64,000 nt of DNA from Plantago ovata (Eukaryota; Streptophyta; Magnoliopsida; Lamiales; Plantaginaceae), in assembly GCA_028274465.1 (NCBI GenBank), contig CM051456.1:50087011-50151010 (forward strand), read 5' to 3'. How positions within the stretch are numbered: the stretch's first letter is position 1; each line of letters begins with the position of its first letter. Shown one piece after another: positions 33,960-45,071 of this stretch. The notes under the pieces are model-generated. The model had not been told where the DNA came from. It worked only from the letters and a program-made list of their open reading frames with translations, and did not search any database. The position numbers were made by a program, and so were the translations under genes.

Positions 33960-34205
33960 GCGGGTGAAATCGGGGAGTTGGGGTCGTCCAGCTCCCTGGA
34001 GCTGTGGGGCGGACCACCCCCACCTCAGGCGGTGCGCCTGGGAGTTGCAGGGGCGTCCCCAGCTCTCTGGTGTTGTGGGGCGCACTGCCCCCCACACCAG
34101 GCGGTGCGCCTGGGGTGGCCAGAGGGCACACTTCTGTTCTGCTCGTGAGGGGTGCACCGCCCCCCACACCAGGCAGACCGCCCCTCACCTCCAGTGGGGC
34201 GTCCC
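33960..34205. repeat. GC-rich GGCG-NNN-CGCC tandem repeats inside element D gag
   Basis: About three ~80-bp units (tggggcg...ccccc, caggcggtgcgcctggg) lie between the gag capsid and the protease. They resemble the array at 28150-28418 but differ in sequence. Whether they were ever translated is unclear. Such an insert is unusual for gag. Confidence 0.7.
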
Positions 34206-34636
34206 CTGTGTTTTGTTCTCCGAACTCATGTGCATGAATTTCTTATATCTTTTCACACTTTAACAAACTGACTTCCTCCATTAGTCGCTCAGTGACTGCT
34301 ACACCCTCAAAAACCTGTGCTATACGAAGGTTCTGTTCAACTTGTCTTGCATGTGCAATTTCAAATACACTCTCAGTCGCTTTAATTCCTGCATAAATTG
34401 CAAGTTCGTCCTCCTCACTAATATCTTCTTCTCCATACTCCTCAGATAAGCTTTCAGCTCCACCTCGGTCTAGTCTCTCACTGGTTATGTGACTTGGTGT
34501 TAGTCTCTCAGACTGCGCGGATCCACTGGCAGAAGACCTTTTCTGCCTCTTCAACCGTACATTTTTCCAATCCTTCGCACAACCCATCCACTCTAAGCCT
34601 AACCTCATCACGTAACCCACCAACAAAATGCCAAAT
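34206..34636 (-). pseudogene. Gag of element D, second part
   Basis: It resumes the capsid domain after the E insertion, with WHFVGGLRDEVRLRVDGL at the insertion edge, then a Lys/Ser-rich and an acidic helical stretch (SEEYGEEDISEEDELAIYAG). It joins 43436-43921 across element E; the CAAAT target duplication lies in the codons for this block. Confidence 0.75.
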
Positions 34637-35850
34637 TGATGATGCGTGGATTGTCGTGTTCCAAGCAATCAAATAAATTTGTTTTAGCCAAAGGCAATTC
34701 ACAACTACAACGAAAACCGTAGTGTAGCAGTAGAATAACCTCAAGTGTCGATCTCTAAAGACTATAACTAGCTTTATCTAATCTAATTTAGAATATAAAA
34801 TAGCAGATGATTTAGCAAAGGTTTTTCTTAACAGATAATGGAGATTGGTGATAGTATGGTCCTTCAAAGCATAACGGGTTAATAATCATGCATAAATTCC
34901 TCGGTTTTGCATGGAGATCTTTGATCAATGAATTGTCCTGTTGTAATTATCAAACACTACGAAGATATAGATTTAGATAGGTCAAAGACCAATGAATTGT
35001 CCATTTGTGTGCAATAATTAATCAACAATACGAAGATAGAGATTTAGATAGATCAAATAAATAAAGCAATAACACGGAGTATAATGTGCGATATAGCCAT
35101 TAGCATAATTACCAACCCTTCGCTAAGAATTCACACACTATCACCAACGAGAAGTTTAGCTACTCATAGTTGTCATGCAATCATCAGAAATCATAGAAGA
35201 AAACATGTTGAATGATATATAAAAATAAGTAGAAAAACTGTAAGATACAATGTTACCGAAGGTTGTCAGTCTCCGAAGAATCGCGATCTTTACAAGCTCC
35301 AATCTGCTATGAAAAAGTATCTCCTAAGCTACGAACCCCCAGAACAGGCTCTAGGAAGTTCCTACCTAAAACTACAGAGAAAGGTGAGAGAATAGGTCTG
35401 GAAAAGTATGAAAAACGGAGAAACACTGAGCAACTATATATAGGCTTTGAATTAGTGTGGGGCGAAGGGCCCCACACACCGGGCGAGTCGCCTGGTGTGG
35501 GGCGATTCACCCCACATCCCGGATGATTCGCCCGGGAGTATTTTTCGGGAATTTACGCGTTTTCGACACGTTTTTGGATTTCTTCCCCTTTTCGGACTCG
35601 GTTTCTGACTTGTAGTGGCCTTCTAACCTCCAGATTTGACCGCTAGACTTCAAATCCTATCCGGAAACCTTCAGATACTCAAAATAGGCTTCTTGAACAC
35701 CAATTCCTTGTCAACTTCAATATAATTGCCCGGAAAACCTCGTCTTGACACTATTCTAATAAAATGCACTAAAATATAGCTAATTAACAAAGAGGATAGC
35801 TAAAATAGGTGAAAAAGACTTAAATGAAAGTGTAAAATACACATTCATCA
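34637..35850 (-). repeat. 3' LTR of element E (1,214 bp)
   Basis: Starts TGATGATGCG, ends CATTCATCA. Compared with the 5' copy it lacks about 40 bp near 35738 and has scattered substitutions, so the insertion is older than that of element A. GC motif at 35455-35535, upstream (in sense) of tatatag. Confidence 0.92.
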
Positions 35851-37425
35851 AACTCCCCAAACCGAACCTTTGCTTGTCCTCAAGCAACTAAGCTAGACTC
35901 TAATGCAAAAGACAATGCAACACATAAAATGGAGTCTCATGCCAAATAAAATGAACTAATCTACTGAATCTATCAAATAACATATGAACAAAAACCATAT
36001 AACTCAAAACATGAATATAGGTTGAAGAATACCTCGATTGACTCATACACATCCACATAAGCACTTATGTCAAGACAAGATAGTCTCTCGTAACATTCTC
36101 TACCTGGACCTAGTCAGTGACGACGTAATGAAACATATTAAGATACGAATGGTAGTCCCGTGCCTATGAAACTAAGGAATTACTACTGTTCACCAAGTTT
36201 AAGACTTTCCCTCAAAGAGGTCGAACCAGTACTGGCTCTCATCAAACGAAGGAGGGTTCCCTATAAAAGATAACACTCCCCTATTCTACCCATCTGTCAA
36301 GCAAAGTCTTAAGCTATTCACCACTTCTTGAATGGCAGGACGAGGGTGGTCTAGAACAGATGACACTCAAAAACAAAAGACAAAAAATAGAAAATTACAA
36401 CACAATTACGAACATTACAAGAATTGGAAAATGAGACACAACACTTTGCTAAACTGCTATTTGGCTTTTTTTTGGACCCTTCTTTGCTTTTTTGGGGTCT
36501 TTTCCTTTTTTTTTTTTCTTTCCAGTTCCTTTTTTCCTGGAATTTTTTCTTTCTTTTTTTTTCTATTTTTTTTTTTAGCCAGCAGTAGCATTACGAAAAG
36601 TGAAACAAAAATTACAAACGACTTCCCCAAACCTATTCGAAAGAATAGGTTGGAGTACATAATTTACGAGAAAGGAAAAATAAACTCACAACACAGAAAT
36701 GAAAAACGAAAAACAAGTCTACGATGGTGTAACCCCCTCCCCAAACCTATTCGAAAGAATAGGTTATAAACAAAGGATCACACAACCTCACACTACCTCC
36801 TTCCTAGGCATTTAGCAATCTCAAAGCATGGTGAAGACTTGTTGCCTCTTAGGTACATAATTACTCGGGAAAACAACCATAAGACCCTAACATGCATCAT
36901 CCTATTATAAAGGCCTTCGTGAACCGCAGTAGAGAAAACACCACTAAGTGATGTCTAGACTACCAATCTTAACTAAGTGCAATACATAAATGTGACAAGC
37001 CAATCGAGAAAAACCTCAAACAAATTCATAGAGATGAAGCTATGATTAATGGCATAGTTAGTTGATCTACCCAATAAAAAAAGTTCAAAACATTCGGCAA
37101 TAAACTCCATATAAAACATGCAAGACTATTCTAGGATGAATGCAGTGAATGAAACCATATAAAACATGCAAGACTATCCTAGGATGAATGCAGTGAATGC
37201 AACCTAAAAACTAAGAGAGCAGTAAACGTGCAAATGCAAATGCAAACAAAGAACAAGATACTAATCAACACAAAGCCAAACAATACTTAACATCGCGGTT
37301 CACATCCCATCCCCCTTATGATTCTTAAGCTAGCCCCTAGCAAAAGAGAATGAGTAATAAGAAGTGATACTAGATGTTACCGAACGGTTTGGCCTCGGTT
37401 GGCTGAGAGTGGACATGTGAAAAGA
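35851..37425 (-). other. 3' non-coding region of element E with polypurine tract and hairpins
   Basis: Polypurine tract at 35851-35864 and pre-tract hairpin at 35870-35887. Hairpins AACCTATTC/GAATAGGTT at 36630-36651 and 36744-36765. The T-rich tract (36470-36590) keeps the pairs TTCCAG/CTGGAA and GACCC/GGGTC. Lys-rich or Phe-rich frames here are composition artefacts. A short tandem duplication (ataaaacatgcaagactatcctaggatgaatgcagtgaat) lies near 37110-37200. Confidence 0.65.
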
Positions 37426-38745
37426 CTAATCATCGGGATGGTAGTCCCCATAAAAGTCCCTCCACATGTCAGACAGGAGATCGTTGGACTGCTGTAGAGC
37501 CTCCTGTTGCTGCTGGATCAGCTGTTGCTGCTCCCACCTTTGTTGCCTATCCTCTCGGCGATGCTCCTCGAATGTCTCCCAATCGCGGTTGCGCTGGGCA
37601 ATGTGCCCGTCGAGGTCCTGTCGCAAGGCAGCGGTACTGGCATCAACTCTATCGAAATGATCGTCGAGGTAGGCCCGGAATTTAGAGAAGTCAAATCCTC
37701 TAGACCCCTGTGGTGCTCGAGGCGGTGCATGCGGTGCTCTATGGACAAATGGAATATCCGGGATAGGGGCTTGGCCATCATCAGCCTCCATAGCATCCTC
37801 ATAATCATTCTCATTGTCGGAATTGCTCGGTTGGAAGGGTGCTTCCACATCAGCAGCGGCAGCCGTGGGGTTCTTCATCTGATACCTAGCAAGCTGCACC
37901 TCAATAGTCGAGGGTGAAAGGGCAGCGACCTCGCAATCCCCCTCCTCAATGTCCTCGACCCCATGATATTTGCAGTAGGCAGTGATGAAGCTCGGAAAGA
38001 TGAAGGGATTCTTCTTCTTTTCCCAGTGGCGCTCATACTCTTCATACATGATGTGCCCGATGTCGATCCGATGTCTGTCTATCAAGCAGTAGAGGAGCTC
38101 AGCGTAATTTGGATGTATCCAAGTGTCATTCTTCCTAGGGATCAAGTTGAAGATGCAGAATTTCATCATCACCTTAGCCTCAATGCTAAGGTCGCTCTGA
38201 CGGATCCGTGCAGGTTCTGCTCCGATTTCTGGATATCTGTACTCCCTGTTGCAGATCACGTCCGTAATATGTCTTCCTATCCCCCTAGAGGCCCTCGAAT
38301 ACAGGTAGGCATGGTTTCTCCCTATGAACTCATGTTGCCCAAAATGGATGAATGAAGAAATTGACTCTGGTGTCCATGGTATTATCAGGCCTCGAACTAG
38401 TACCCCATTCTTCTCCTCGAGATCAGTGAATCCAGTGTAGAACTCTTGGAGGAGGCTCACGTCGTACCCCTTGAACCTTTTGGAACTATACCAAACCCAA
38501 TTTCTTCTTGATGCCAATCGGGAGAGCGTCCTATACCCCGCCGTTCCAGCTACTGCCTCCGGAATATCAATCCTCCTATCGGGTATGATCGATCTTCCCC
38601 CTTCGGCTAGCTCTGCTTCGAGCCTTTGTCGGACATCTATCGCAGCTAAACACAACTCGTACATGTTGTGAGAAGGTTGGGAGCTTGATGCTACTCCCTT
38701 TCCCATCCTGCTCGAGCCAGCTCTCCTCGATCCTCTTGGAGCCAT
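37426..38745 (-). CDS. Intact extra ORF of element E, plant-transposon-protein type (439 aa)
   Basis: The start is MAPRGSRRAGSS, whose ATG is five bases after a splice-acceptor-like tttgtag|G. A basic N-terminus leads into a folded domain (~residues 55-260) with WVWYSSKRFKGYDVSLLQEFY, LVRGLIIPWTPESISSFI and PNYAELLYCLID. This resembles the 'putative plant transposon protein' domain found in extra ORFs of Athila/Tat-like elements. An acidic linker (SDNENDYEDAMEADDG) and a Gln/Arg-rich, coiled-coil-prone C-terminus (RQQRWEQQQLIQQQQEALQQ) follow. No zinc finger or transmembrane span. Function is unknown. It is fully open although gag-protease of the same element carries several lesions. Domain assignment is from memory. 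Confidence 0.7.
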   Translation of the reverse strand: MAPRGSRRAGSSRMGKGVASSSQPSHNMYELCLAAIDVRQRLEAELAEGGRSIIPDRRIDIPEAVAGTAGYRTLSRLASRRNWVWYSSKRFKGYDVSLLQEFYTGFTDLEEKNGVLVRGLIIPWTPESISSFIHFGQHEFIGRNHAYLYSRASRGIGRHITDVICNREYRYPEIGAEPARIRQSDLSIEAKVMMKFCIFNLIPRKNDTWIHPNYAELLYCLIDRHRIDIGHIMYEEYERHWEKKKNPFIFPSFITAYCKYHGVEDIEEGDCEVAALSPSTIEVQLARYQMKNPTAAAADVEAPFQPSNSDNENDYEDAMEADDGQAPIPDIPFVHRAPHAPPRAPQGSRGFDFSKFRAYLDDHFDRVDASTAALRQDLDGHIAQRNRDWETFEEHRREDRQQRWEQQQLIQQQQEALQQSNDLLSDMWRDFYGDYHPDD

Positions 38746-38750
38746 GATCC

Positions 38751-39290
38751 CTACAAACAGCAATTAGTATCTTGTATGACGCAAAACAGACTTATGCATA
38801 TGTAAATGTACGAGCGAACAAAATGAGCGATATCTACAACAATCGAACTCCTCAAAAACCCAATGTCTAGTCTAGCTACTTCATCATGCAACATATCAAT
38901 GTAACTACTACAATCACATATCACATTATGCTCTTGCTAGACAACAAATGCCTTGAATCACAAGGTTCAATTCATACCATAGTAACAAAAATCTAACAAC
39001 ATAAATCCTCAACTTCATCAATCATGCATTCTACCATTACATCCTTCATTATCATATCAACAAACACATGTTTAAGCATGGAATGAAAGTAAAAGATACA
39101 TTTCCTAACAAGATATATCATCTAATAGCTAAAATCTCAAACCAACAAACCAAGCCTAATTGAACATGCAATTAATAATGAATAACGTTTCTAATCACAC
39201 AAATCATCAACTCATACATCATACAATCTTAGTTGAAGCATAAATCAAAAAACCCCCAAATTTGAAAAATTAGGGTTCATGTGAGATTAC
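38751..39290 (-). other. Putative leader intron ahead of the extra ORF (element E)
   Basis: Donor TTGAG|GTAATC (39291/39290) and acceptor TTTGTAG|G (38751/38750) bound 540 bp of T-rich (in sense) ORF-free sequence. The homologous interval in element A has matching ends and nearly equal length (543 bp). Splicing is inferred from the signals. Confidence 0.5.
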
Positions 39291-39524
39291 CTCAAATATG
39301 AAGATTGAATGAAATAGGAAGAAATTTGTTCAGATGAAAAGAAAGAGCACGTAACGGGCTTCGATTGAAGCTAAAGAACACACAATTTGATGGAAATATG
39401 AAGAAGTTATGAAGGTTTGAAGATATTTTGAAAATTGGGAAGTTTTTTGGAGTTAGATGAAGAAGATGGAGAAAAAATGAAGAAATTAGGGAAGAACCCC
39501 GATTTTTGTTTCTGCATAACGCGG

Positions 39525-39625
39525 GGCGAGTCGCCCCACGCCTGGGGCGAGTCGCCCCGCGCGTCAAGACTCGTAGGGCGATTCGCCCCCCATGGGGGGC
39601 GATTCGCCCCCCACCTCCTGAGGCG
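39525..39625. repeat. GC-rich GGCG-NNN-CGCC cluster, element E
   Basis: Four copies with variable spacers: ggcgagtcgcc twice, then ggcgattcgcc twice, within ~100 bp. It lies between the gag-protease stop and the putative leader exon, as in element A at 5222-5297. Confidence 0.7.
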
Positions 39626-39879
39626 GGGAGACGAACTTTTCGAAAAAATGCAGTTTTTTTAAGTCCCCGAAAACCATTTTTCTCACAAAACACTCAAAAA
39701 ATCTCACTCAAACATAACATAAGCACATACGACACAGAGACGAACAAATTTACATATGAAAAGCAAATTGTTCAAGAATGAATGCATGCAAAAAAACAGT
39801 AAAGAAAGCAATAAAAACTCCGGGTTGCCTCCCGGATAGCGTCATTGTTTAAAGTCTTTGACTCGACTCCTGTCTGCGC

Positions 39880-42031
39880 CTAGCTCTTCTTCTTGAGGGT
39901 ACTAGACTTCCCCTTCATTGATCTCCTCCTCATGCCACGAACCTGTGAATAAGAATGAACATAGGCAGCAAGACCACAGTAGTGAGTAGTGTGAGAAGTA
40001 TCAGGCGGATCAGATATGGCTCGCAACACATGTCTCTTGCCATCCACCTCAATAGTGCAAGTGCTTCGGTAGATGTTCATCACGGAGCGTAGCTTAGTCA
40101 AGAACGTTCACCCCAAGAGAATGACATCCCCTGTCCCAGGTGTAGACGCCGGCATAACTACAAAATTGGTGTATACAGAAATTTCACCAATCTTGACCAA
40201 TACATTCTTCACAACGCCTTCGGGTTTCACAAAGGATCCATCCGCCAGTTGCACAATAGCCTTATGCTCAGATTGTTTTCCAAGGCTACTCTTCTCAAAC
40301 ACATTCAAAGGGAGCACATTAGAGTAGGATCCCGTGTCTAGTGTGGCACGGACATCTTCAAGCTCACCAATCCCGACCTTAATATCGAAACTTTGAGGGA
40401 GTGGCTCGGGATCCTCTTGCTCCTCTTCACTCTCGTCAGAACTAAGGTCCTTCTCTTCTTTCTTAGCCTGTGGAAGTTCTTCCTTCTTGCAACACTCGCA
40501 CTTAGCAACCTTCTTGATGGTGATTTCAACAGGTAGATCACCCGCCATGGTAATGGACATTGACTTTTCAGTGTTGCTAGGCAATTTTCCTTGCTCCCTA
40601 CTTGCTCCTTGGTCGATCAACTATTGCATCTTTTGTTGGGCAAGCCTAGTGCTCTCTTCGAACCTATCAAGTCTCGCTCTAGTCTTCTCAGAATCTTCTT
40701 CATAACGTTTGAGAAAACATTGGGTGTGATCAACCATCTTTTGCAAGTTCTCCATCAGTTGAGCCGACTTCGACTTCAGTTGCTCTTTCGGAGCGGGGTT
40801 TTCGCAGTGGTCATTACCATAGTTAAGCCTACTACGGTCTTGGTTAGGGCCATAAGTTTGGCTAGCTGGTGCATATCCTTGATTGTTTCGGACCCCTCTT
40901 CTCCAAAATCCACCTCGAGGATTCCTACCGTCTTGTCCGTAACTAGCTTCTTGAGTACCAAACTCCGTAGCAAAGGCTTCCTCTTCGCCTCCTTGAGCCC
41001 AGTTGCCATCATCATACGCAAGCTTCGATCTACACATATGAGCCCCATGTCCATAGTTCTTGCATATTCGGCAAAACTTCGTTTGAAACAGTTGTTCCAG
41101 CGGCGCTCTTGAGGACTTGCTTCAATTCGTTGGTAAAGCACTCGAATTGATCCCCATTCCCCCTATACATAGGGGCTTCTTGAGTCGGTGGAGCTTCAGG
41201 TCCACGTCTCCTAACCATCGCTCTTGGGTCCTTGAACTGCGAACCCTTAGCAAGTCTTTCGAAAACTGCCCAGACGGCTTCTGCAGTTTCCTCCCAAATA
41301 TTGCCTCGACATTGGAAATCCACCACTTGTTGGTTCTCGAAGGTTAGTCCATTGTAGAAGTGTTGGACTAGGTCAGAAAGCTCAAAACCATGGTGAGGGC
41401 ACTTGTTCGTCAGATCTTGGAACCTCTCAAACGCGGTGTAGATGGTCTCATCATAGTCCTGTTTGAATCCGGTGATTTGCGCCTTTAGCGCGGTAGTCAA
41501 GGTGTGAGGGAAGTATTTTTCCATGAAAGTTGAAAAAACCTTCTCCCAAGTGTCCAGCGAGCCTGCTCGTAGAGAACCCAACCATGACTTGGCTCTGTCG
41601 CCAAGTCCCATAGCAAAAACCTTCATCCTCAACTCATCCGTTGTTATTTCAGCTCCGGGTCGTGGGAGTTGGTTGACGAAATCATCGATATCGTGCAAGT
41701 ACCCCATCACATCTTCCCTTGCTAAGCCATAGAACCTCGGAAGTTGTTGGAATGCGTGGTTCTTGATTTCCAGATCTCAAGTTGCAGACGAAAGAACAAT
41801 CGTCGGTCCCCTCATACGATCCTTGGAGGGTTGAACACATGCTTTCAGTGGTCTAGCTTCTGCCATTCCGTCGATTTCCTTGAAAAGACTGTGTAGAGAT
41901 TCAGAGAAATTGGTATCCTCTATTTCCTCTAGCTCACGCCTTTGAAGTAGTCGCCTTCTTTGGTGGTAGACTCTGTCGATCTCAGCAATTGAATCAGCAA
42001 GCGGTGTTCCTCTAGATCGTGTATGTGGCAT
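39880..42031 (-). pseudogene. Gag-protease of element E (broken)
   Basis: Homologous to the intact gene at 2844-4976, from MPHTRSRGTPLADSI to the basic tail. Lesions: TGA for Arg after LSSAT (~41777), a one-base insertion just before the zinc knuckle (~41060), TAG for Glu after QQKMQ (~40621), and TGA after GDVILLG (~40108). The protease active site LDTGS is intact. Element E therefore cannot supply its own Gag. Confidence 0.9.
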
Positions 42032-42155
42032 ACACTATCTGTAACAAACTAGGAAAGGAGTATCAGATAGAGATTAAAAAGGAAAACTAAAACTACTAGA
42101 ACTAGGAATTGAATGCTGAAAAGATAAACAAATTAAACAGGAAAAAGGAGTATAG

Positions 42156-42173
42156 TCCCCGGAAACGGCGCCA
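42156..42173 (-). other. Primer binding site of element E
   Basis: On the minus strand, TGGCGCCGTTTCCGGGGA: the tRNA-Asp complement with one G-to-T change at its eleventh base, three bases from the LTR end. Confidence 0.8.
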
Positions 42174-42176
42174 ATT

Positions 42177-43430
42177 TGATGATGCGTGGATTGTCGTGTT
42201 CCAAGCAATCAAATAAATTTGTTATTTAGCCAAAGGCAATTCACAACTACAACGAAAACCGTAGTGTAGCAGTAGAATAACCTCGAGTGTCGATCTCTAA
42301 GGACTATAACTAGCTTTATCTAATATAATTTAGAATATAATACAGCAGACGATTTAGCAAAGGTTTTTCTTAACAGATAATGGAGATTGGTGATAGTATG
42401 GTCCTTCAAAGCATAACGGGTTAATAATCATGCGTAAATTCCTCGGTTTTGCATGGAGATCTTTGATCAATGAATTGTCCTGTTGTAATTATCAAACACT
42501 ACGAAGATATAGATTTAGATAGGTCAAAGACCAATGAATTGTCCAATTGGGTGCAATAATTAATCAACAATACGAAGATAGAGATTTAGATAGATCAAAG
42601 AAATAAAGCAATAACACGGAGTATAATGCGCGATATAGCCATTAGCATAATTACCAACCCTTCGCTAAGAATTCACAGACTATCACCAACGAGAAGTTTA
42701 GCTACTCATAGTTGTCATGCAATCAACAGAAATTATAGAAGAAAATATGTTGAAAGATATATAAAAATAAGTAGAAAAACTGTAAGATACAATGTTACCG
42801 AAGGTTGTCAGTCTCCAAAGAATAGCGATCATACAAGCTCCAATCTGCTATGAAAAAGTATCTCCTAAGCTACGAACCCCAGAACAGGCTCTGGGAAGTT
42901 CCTACCTAAAACTACAGAGAAAGATGAGAGAATAGGTTTGGAAAAGTATGAAAAACGGAGAAAAACTTAGCAACTATATATAGGCTTCGAATTAGTGTGG
43001 GGCGAAGGGCCCCACACACCGGGCGAGTCGCCTGGTGTGGGGCGATTCGCCCCACATCCCGGGCGATTCACCCGGGAGTATTTTTCGGGAATTTACGCGT
43101 TTTCGACGCATTTTTGGATTTCTTCCCCTTTTCGGACTCGGTTTCTGACTTCTAGTGGCCTTCTAACCTCCAAATTCGACCCCTAGACTTCAAATCCTAT
43201 CTGAAAACCTTCAGATACTCCAAATAGGCTTCTGGAACACCAATTCCTTGTCAACTTCAATATAATTGCCCGGAAAACCTCGTTTTTCAACCAAAACCTG
43301 TAAAATAAAAACTAAAGGGAAATGTGACACTATTCTAATAAAATGCACTAAAATATAGCTAAATTAACAAAGAGGATAGCTAAAATAGGTGAAAAAGACT
43401 TAAATGAAAGTGTAAAATACACATTCATCA
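42177..43430 (-). repeat. 5' LTR of element E (1,254 bp)
   Basis: It begins TGATGATGCGTGG and ends ACACATTCATCA on the plus strand, and is followed by the CAAAT duplication. GC motif cluster at 42996-43076; it contains gggccccacac, which fits the plant TCP-binding consensus GGNCCCAC. Confidence 0.92.
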
Positions 43431-43921
43431 CAAATCAACTCCCCATCGTCGAAACGGTGATAGGGGCACTCTCGTTTATACTTCTCGAAACGATCATAGG
43501 TGTCACAAAATCGCTCATCTTCTCCTTGCTTGAAGTGTTCAATCCTTCCTCGTAAGACCATTGTCTCTTGGTAAGGCATAAATCGCGCCAAGAACTCCTC
43601 TACTACTTGGTCCCAAGTCTTCAGTGATCCTGGTGCTAACCTTGCCATCCAAAGCCTTGGCTCATACCCCAAGGCGAAAGAAAATAACTTCCTGCATACT
43701 TGGTCCTCTGTAAACCCCTTCTCCGGAATTCGGGCTATTTCCTCCTCGTAGGATCGAATGAAACTCAATGGATTCATTCCTACTCCTTCCTCAAACCCTG
43801 GTATGTTCCTTACCACGAAACTTGTCACCTCATACCCAGTTAACTCATCCTCCAGGTATATAGCTGATCCTCTCTTAACCTACGAAAATTGGGGCGTCAT
43901 GCGAGCCCTCATGGACGTCAT
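43431..43921 (-). pseudogene. Gag of element D, first part (capsid)
   Basis: A retrotransposon gag domain: GMNPLSFIRSYEEEIARIP, LFSFALGYEPRLWMARL, SLKTWDQVVEEFLARFMP, FKQGEDERFCDTYDRFEKY. It ends CPYHRFDDGELI at the element E insertion. The likely ATG is at 43919-43921, but a TAG at 43880-43882 follows after 13 codons. It reads on into 34636-34206. Confidence 0.82.
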
Positions 43922-44083
43922 ACCTGGATATCTGTGACAGGAGTAACTCACAACCAAAAATCAGTCCTGTTAGTTCTGACAAAAATTTGGAATTCAACTT
44001 CTAAACTAGACAACTAAGATCACTTATCTTGGAAATTGAATGTTGAAAATATAAATAAGCTAAAGAGTAAAAAGTAGTTAAAG

Positions 44084-44101
44084 TCCCCGGCAACGGCGCC
44101 A
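44084..44101 (-). other. Primer binding site of element D
   Basis: A perfect complement of the tRNA-Asp 3' end (TGGCGCCGTTGCCGGGGA on the minus strand), three bases from the start of the residual 5' LTR at 44105. Confidence 0.85.
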
Positions 44102-44104
44102 ATT

Positions 44105-44138
44105 TGATGAACAAGATTGTCAGACTCGAACAATCAAA
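44105..44138 (-). repeat. First 34 bp of element D 5' LTR (as read on +)
   Basis: tgatgaacaagattgtcagactcg and onward, matching the start of 21925 and 28419. The remainder of this LTR continues at 49377; about 55 bp of LTR sequence between the two parts is missing. Confidence 0.8.
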
Positions 44139-44166
44139 TTCTTTCGAATAGGTTTGGGGAGGGGGT
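44139..44166 (+). other. Inverted 28-bp filler at a chimeric junction
   Basis: ttctttcgaataggtttggggaggggg is the 3'-region hairpin sequence of this gypsy group in plus orientation, opposite to elements D and F around it. It has short matches to both flanks (att; ggttaataatcatg). Confidence 0.65.
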
Positions 44167-45071
44167 TAATAATCATGCATGAAGTACCCGATTGTTTTGC
44201 ATAGAGATCTAAGATCATGAATTGTCCAATGTGTTCCGTTCAATTCAACACTACGAAGATAGAGGGCTTAGATAGATCAAAGAAATAAAGCAATAACCCA
44301 AAGTCTGATTCGCATTACCGCCATCATGCATAATTAAGAACCCTCGCTAAGAAATCACATACTATCACCAACGATAGATTTAGCTACTCATAGATGTCAT
44401 GCAATCAACAGAAATCAAAGCAAGATTGAATGAAAACATGTTGAAATATATAAATATAAATAGAAAAATCATGAGATACAATGTTACCGTCGAAGGTTGT
44501 CAATCTCCGAAGATTCGCGAACTCACAAGCTCCAAATTGATAAGAAAAATAGTCTCCTATGCTAAGAATTCCCAGAACAGACTCTGGAGAATTCCTACCT
44601 AAAACTAATGAGAAAGGTATGAAAAAAGGTCTGAGAAGGTATGAAAAAACGTAGAGAAACTGCAACTATATATAGGAGTTCGGAACGCATGGGGCGAACC
44701 GCCCCACATCCCGGGCGAATCGCCTGGGAGCTGCAGTCGGCGAGGAACGCGTTTTTGGATTTCTTCTCCTTTTCGGACTCGGATTTTACCTTCTAGTGAC
44801 CTTTAAGCCTTGAAACTCGACCCCTAGACTTAAAATCCCATCCGGAACCTTCTAGATACTCCAAAAATGTCCTCGGAATACCGATTCTTCGTTCTCTTCA
44901 ATATAATTGCCCGGAAAACACGTTTTTCACCTAAAACCTGTAAAATACAAACTAAAGGGAAATGTGACATTATTCTAATCAAATGCACTATAATATAGCT
45001 AAATTAACATAGAGGATAGCTAAAATAGGTGAAAAAAGACTCGAATGAATGTGTAAAATACACGTTCATCA
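44164..45071 (-). repeat. Truncated 3' LTR of element F
   Basis: Matches 48420-49376 closely (for example gttaataatcatgcatgaagtacccga) up to the end acacgttcatca. GC motif at 44690-44735. Confidence 0.85.

Larger units (their letters stand above)
34637..43430 (-). mobile_element. Element E: gag-protease plus extra-ORF gypsy retrotransposon, full length
   Basis: LTRs at 34637-35850 (3') and 42177-43430 (5'), a primer site at 42156-42173, and perfect 5-bp target duplications CAAAT at 34632-34636 and 43431-43435. Internal order on the minus strand: broken gag-protease, GC cluster, leader exon and intron, intact 439-aa ORF, 3' hairpin region, polypurine tract. No polymerase genes. It interrupts element D gag, so it is younger than D. 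It is related to element A throughout except for the payload. Confidence 0.93.

Noticed and set aside
37507..37917. Plus-strand ORFs opposite the 439-aa extra ORF
   Set aside because: The minus-strand frame is longer, has a recognisable domain and a matching leader; the plus frames are its shadows.
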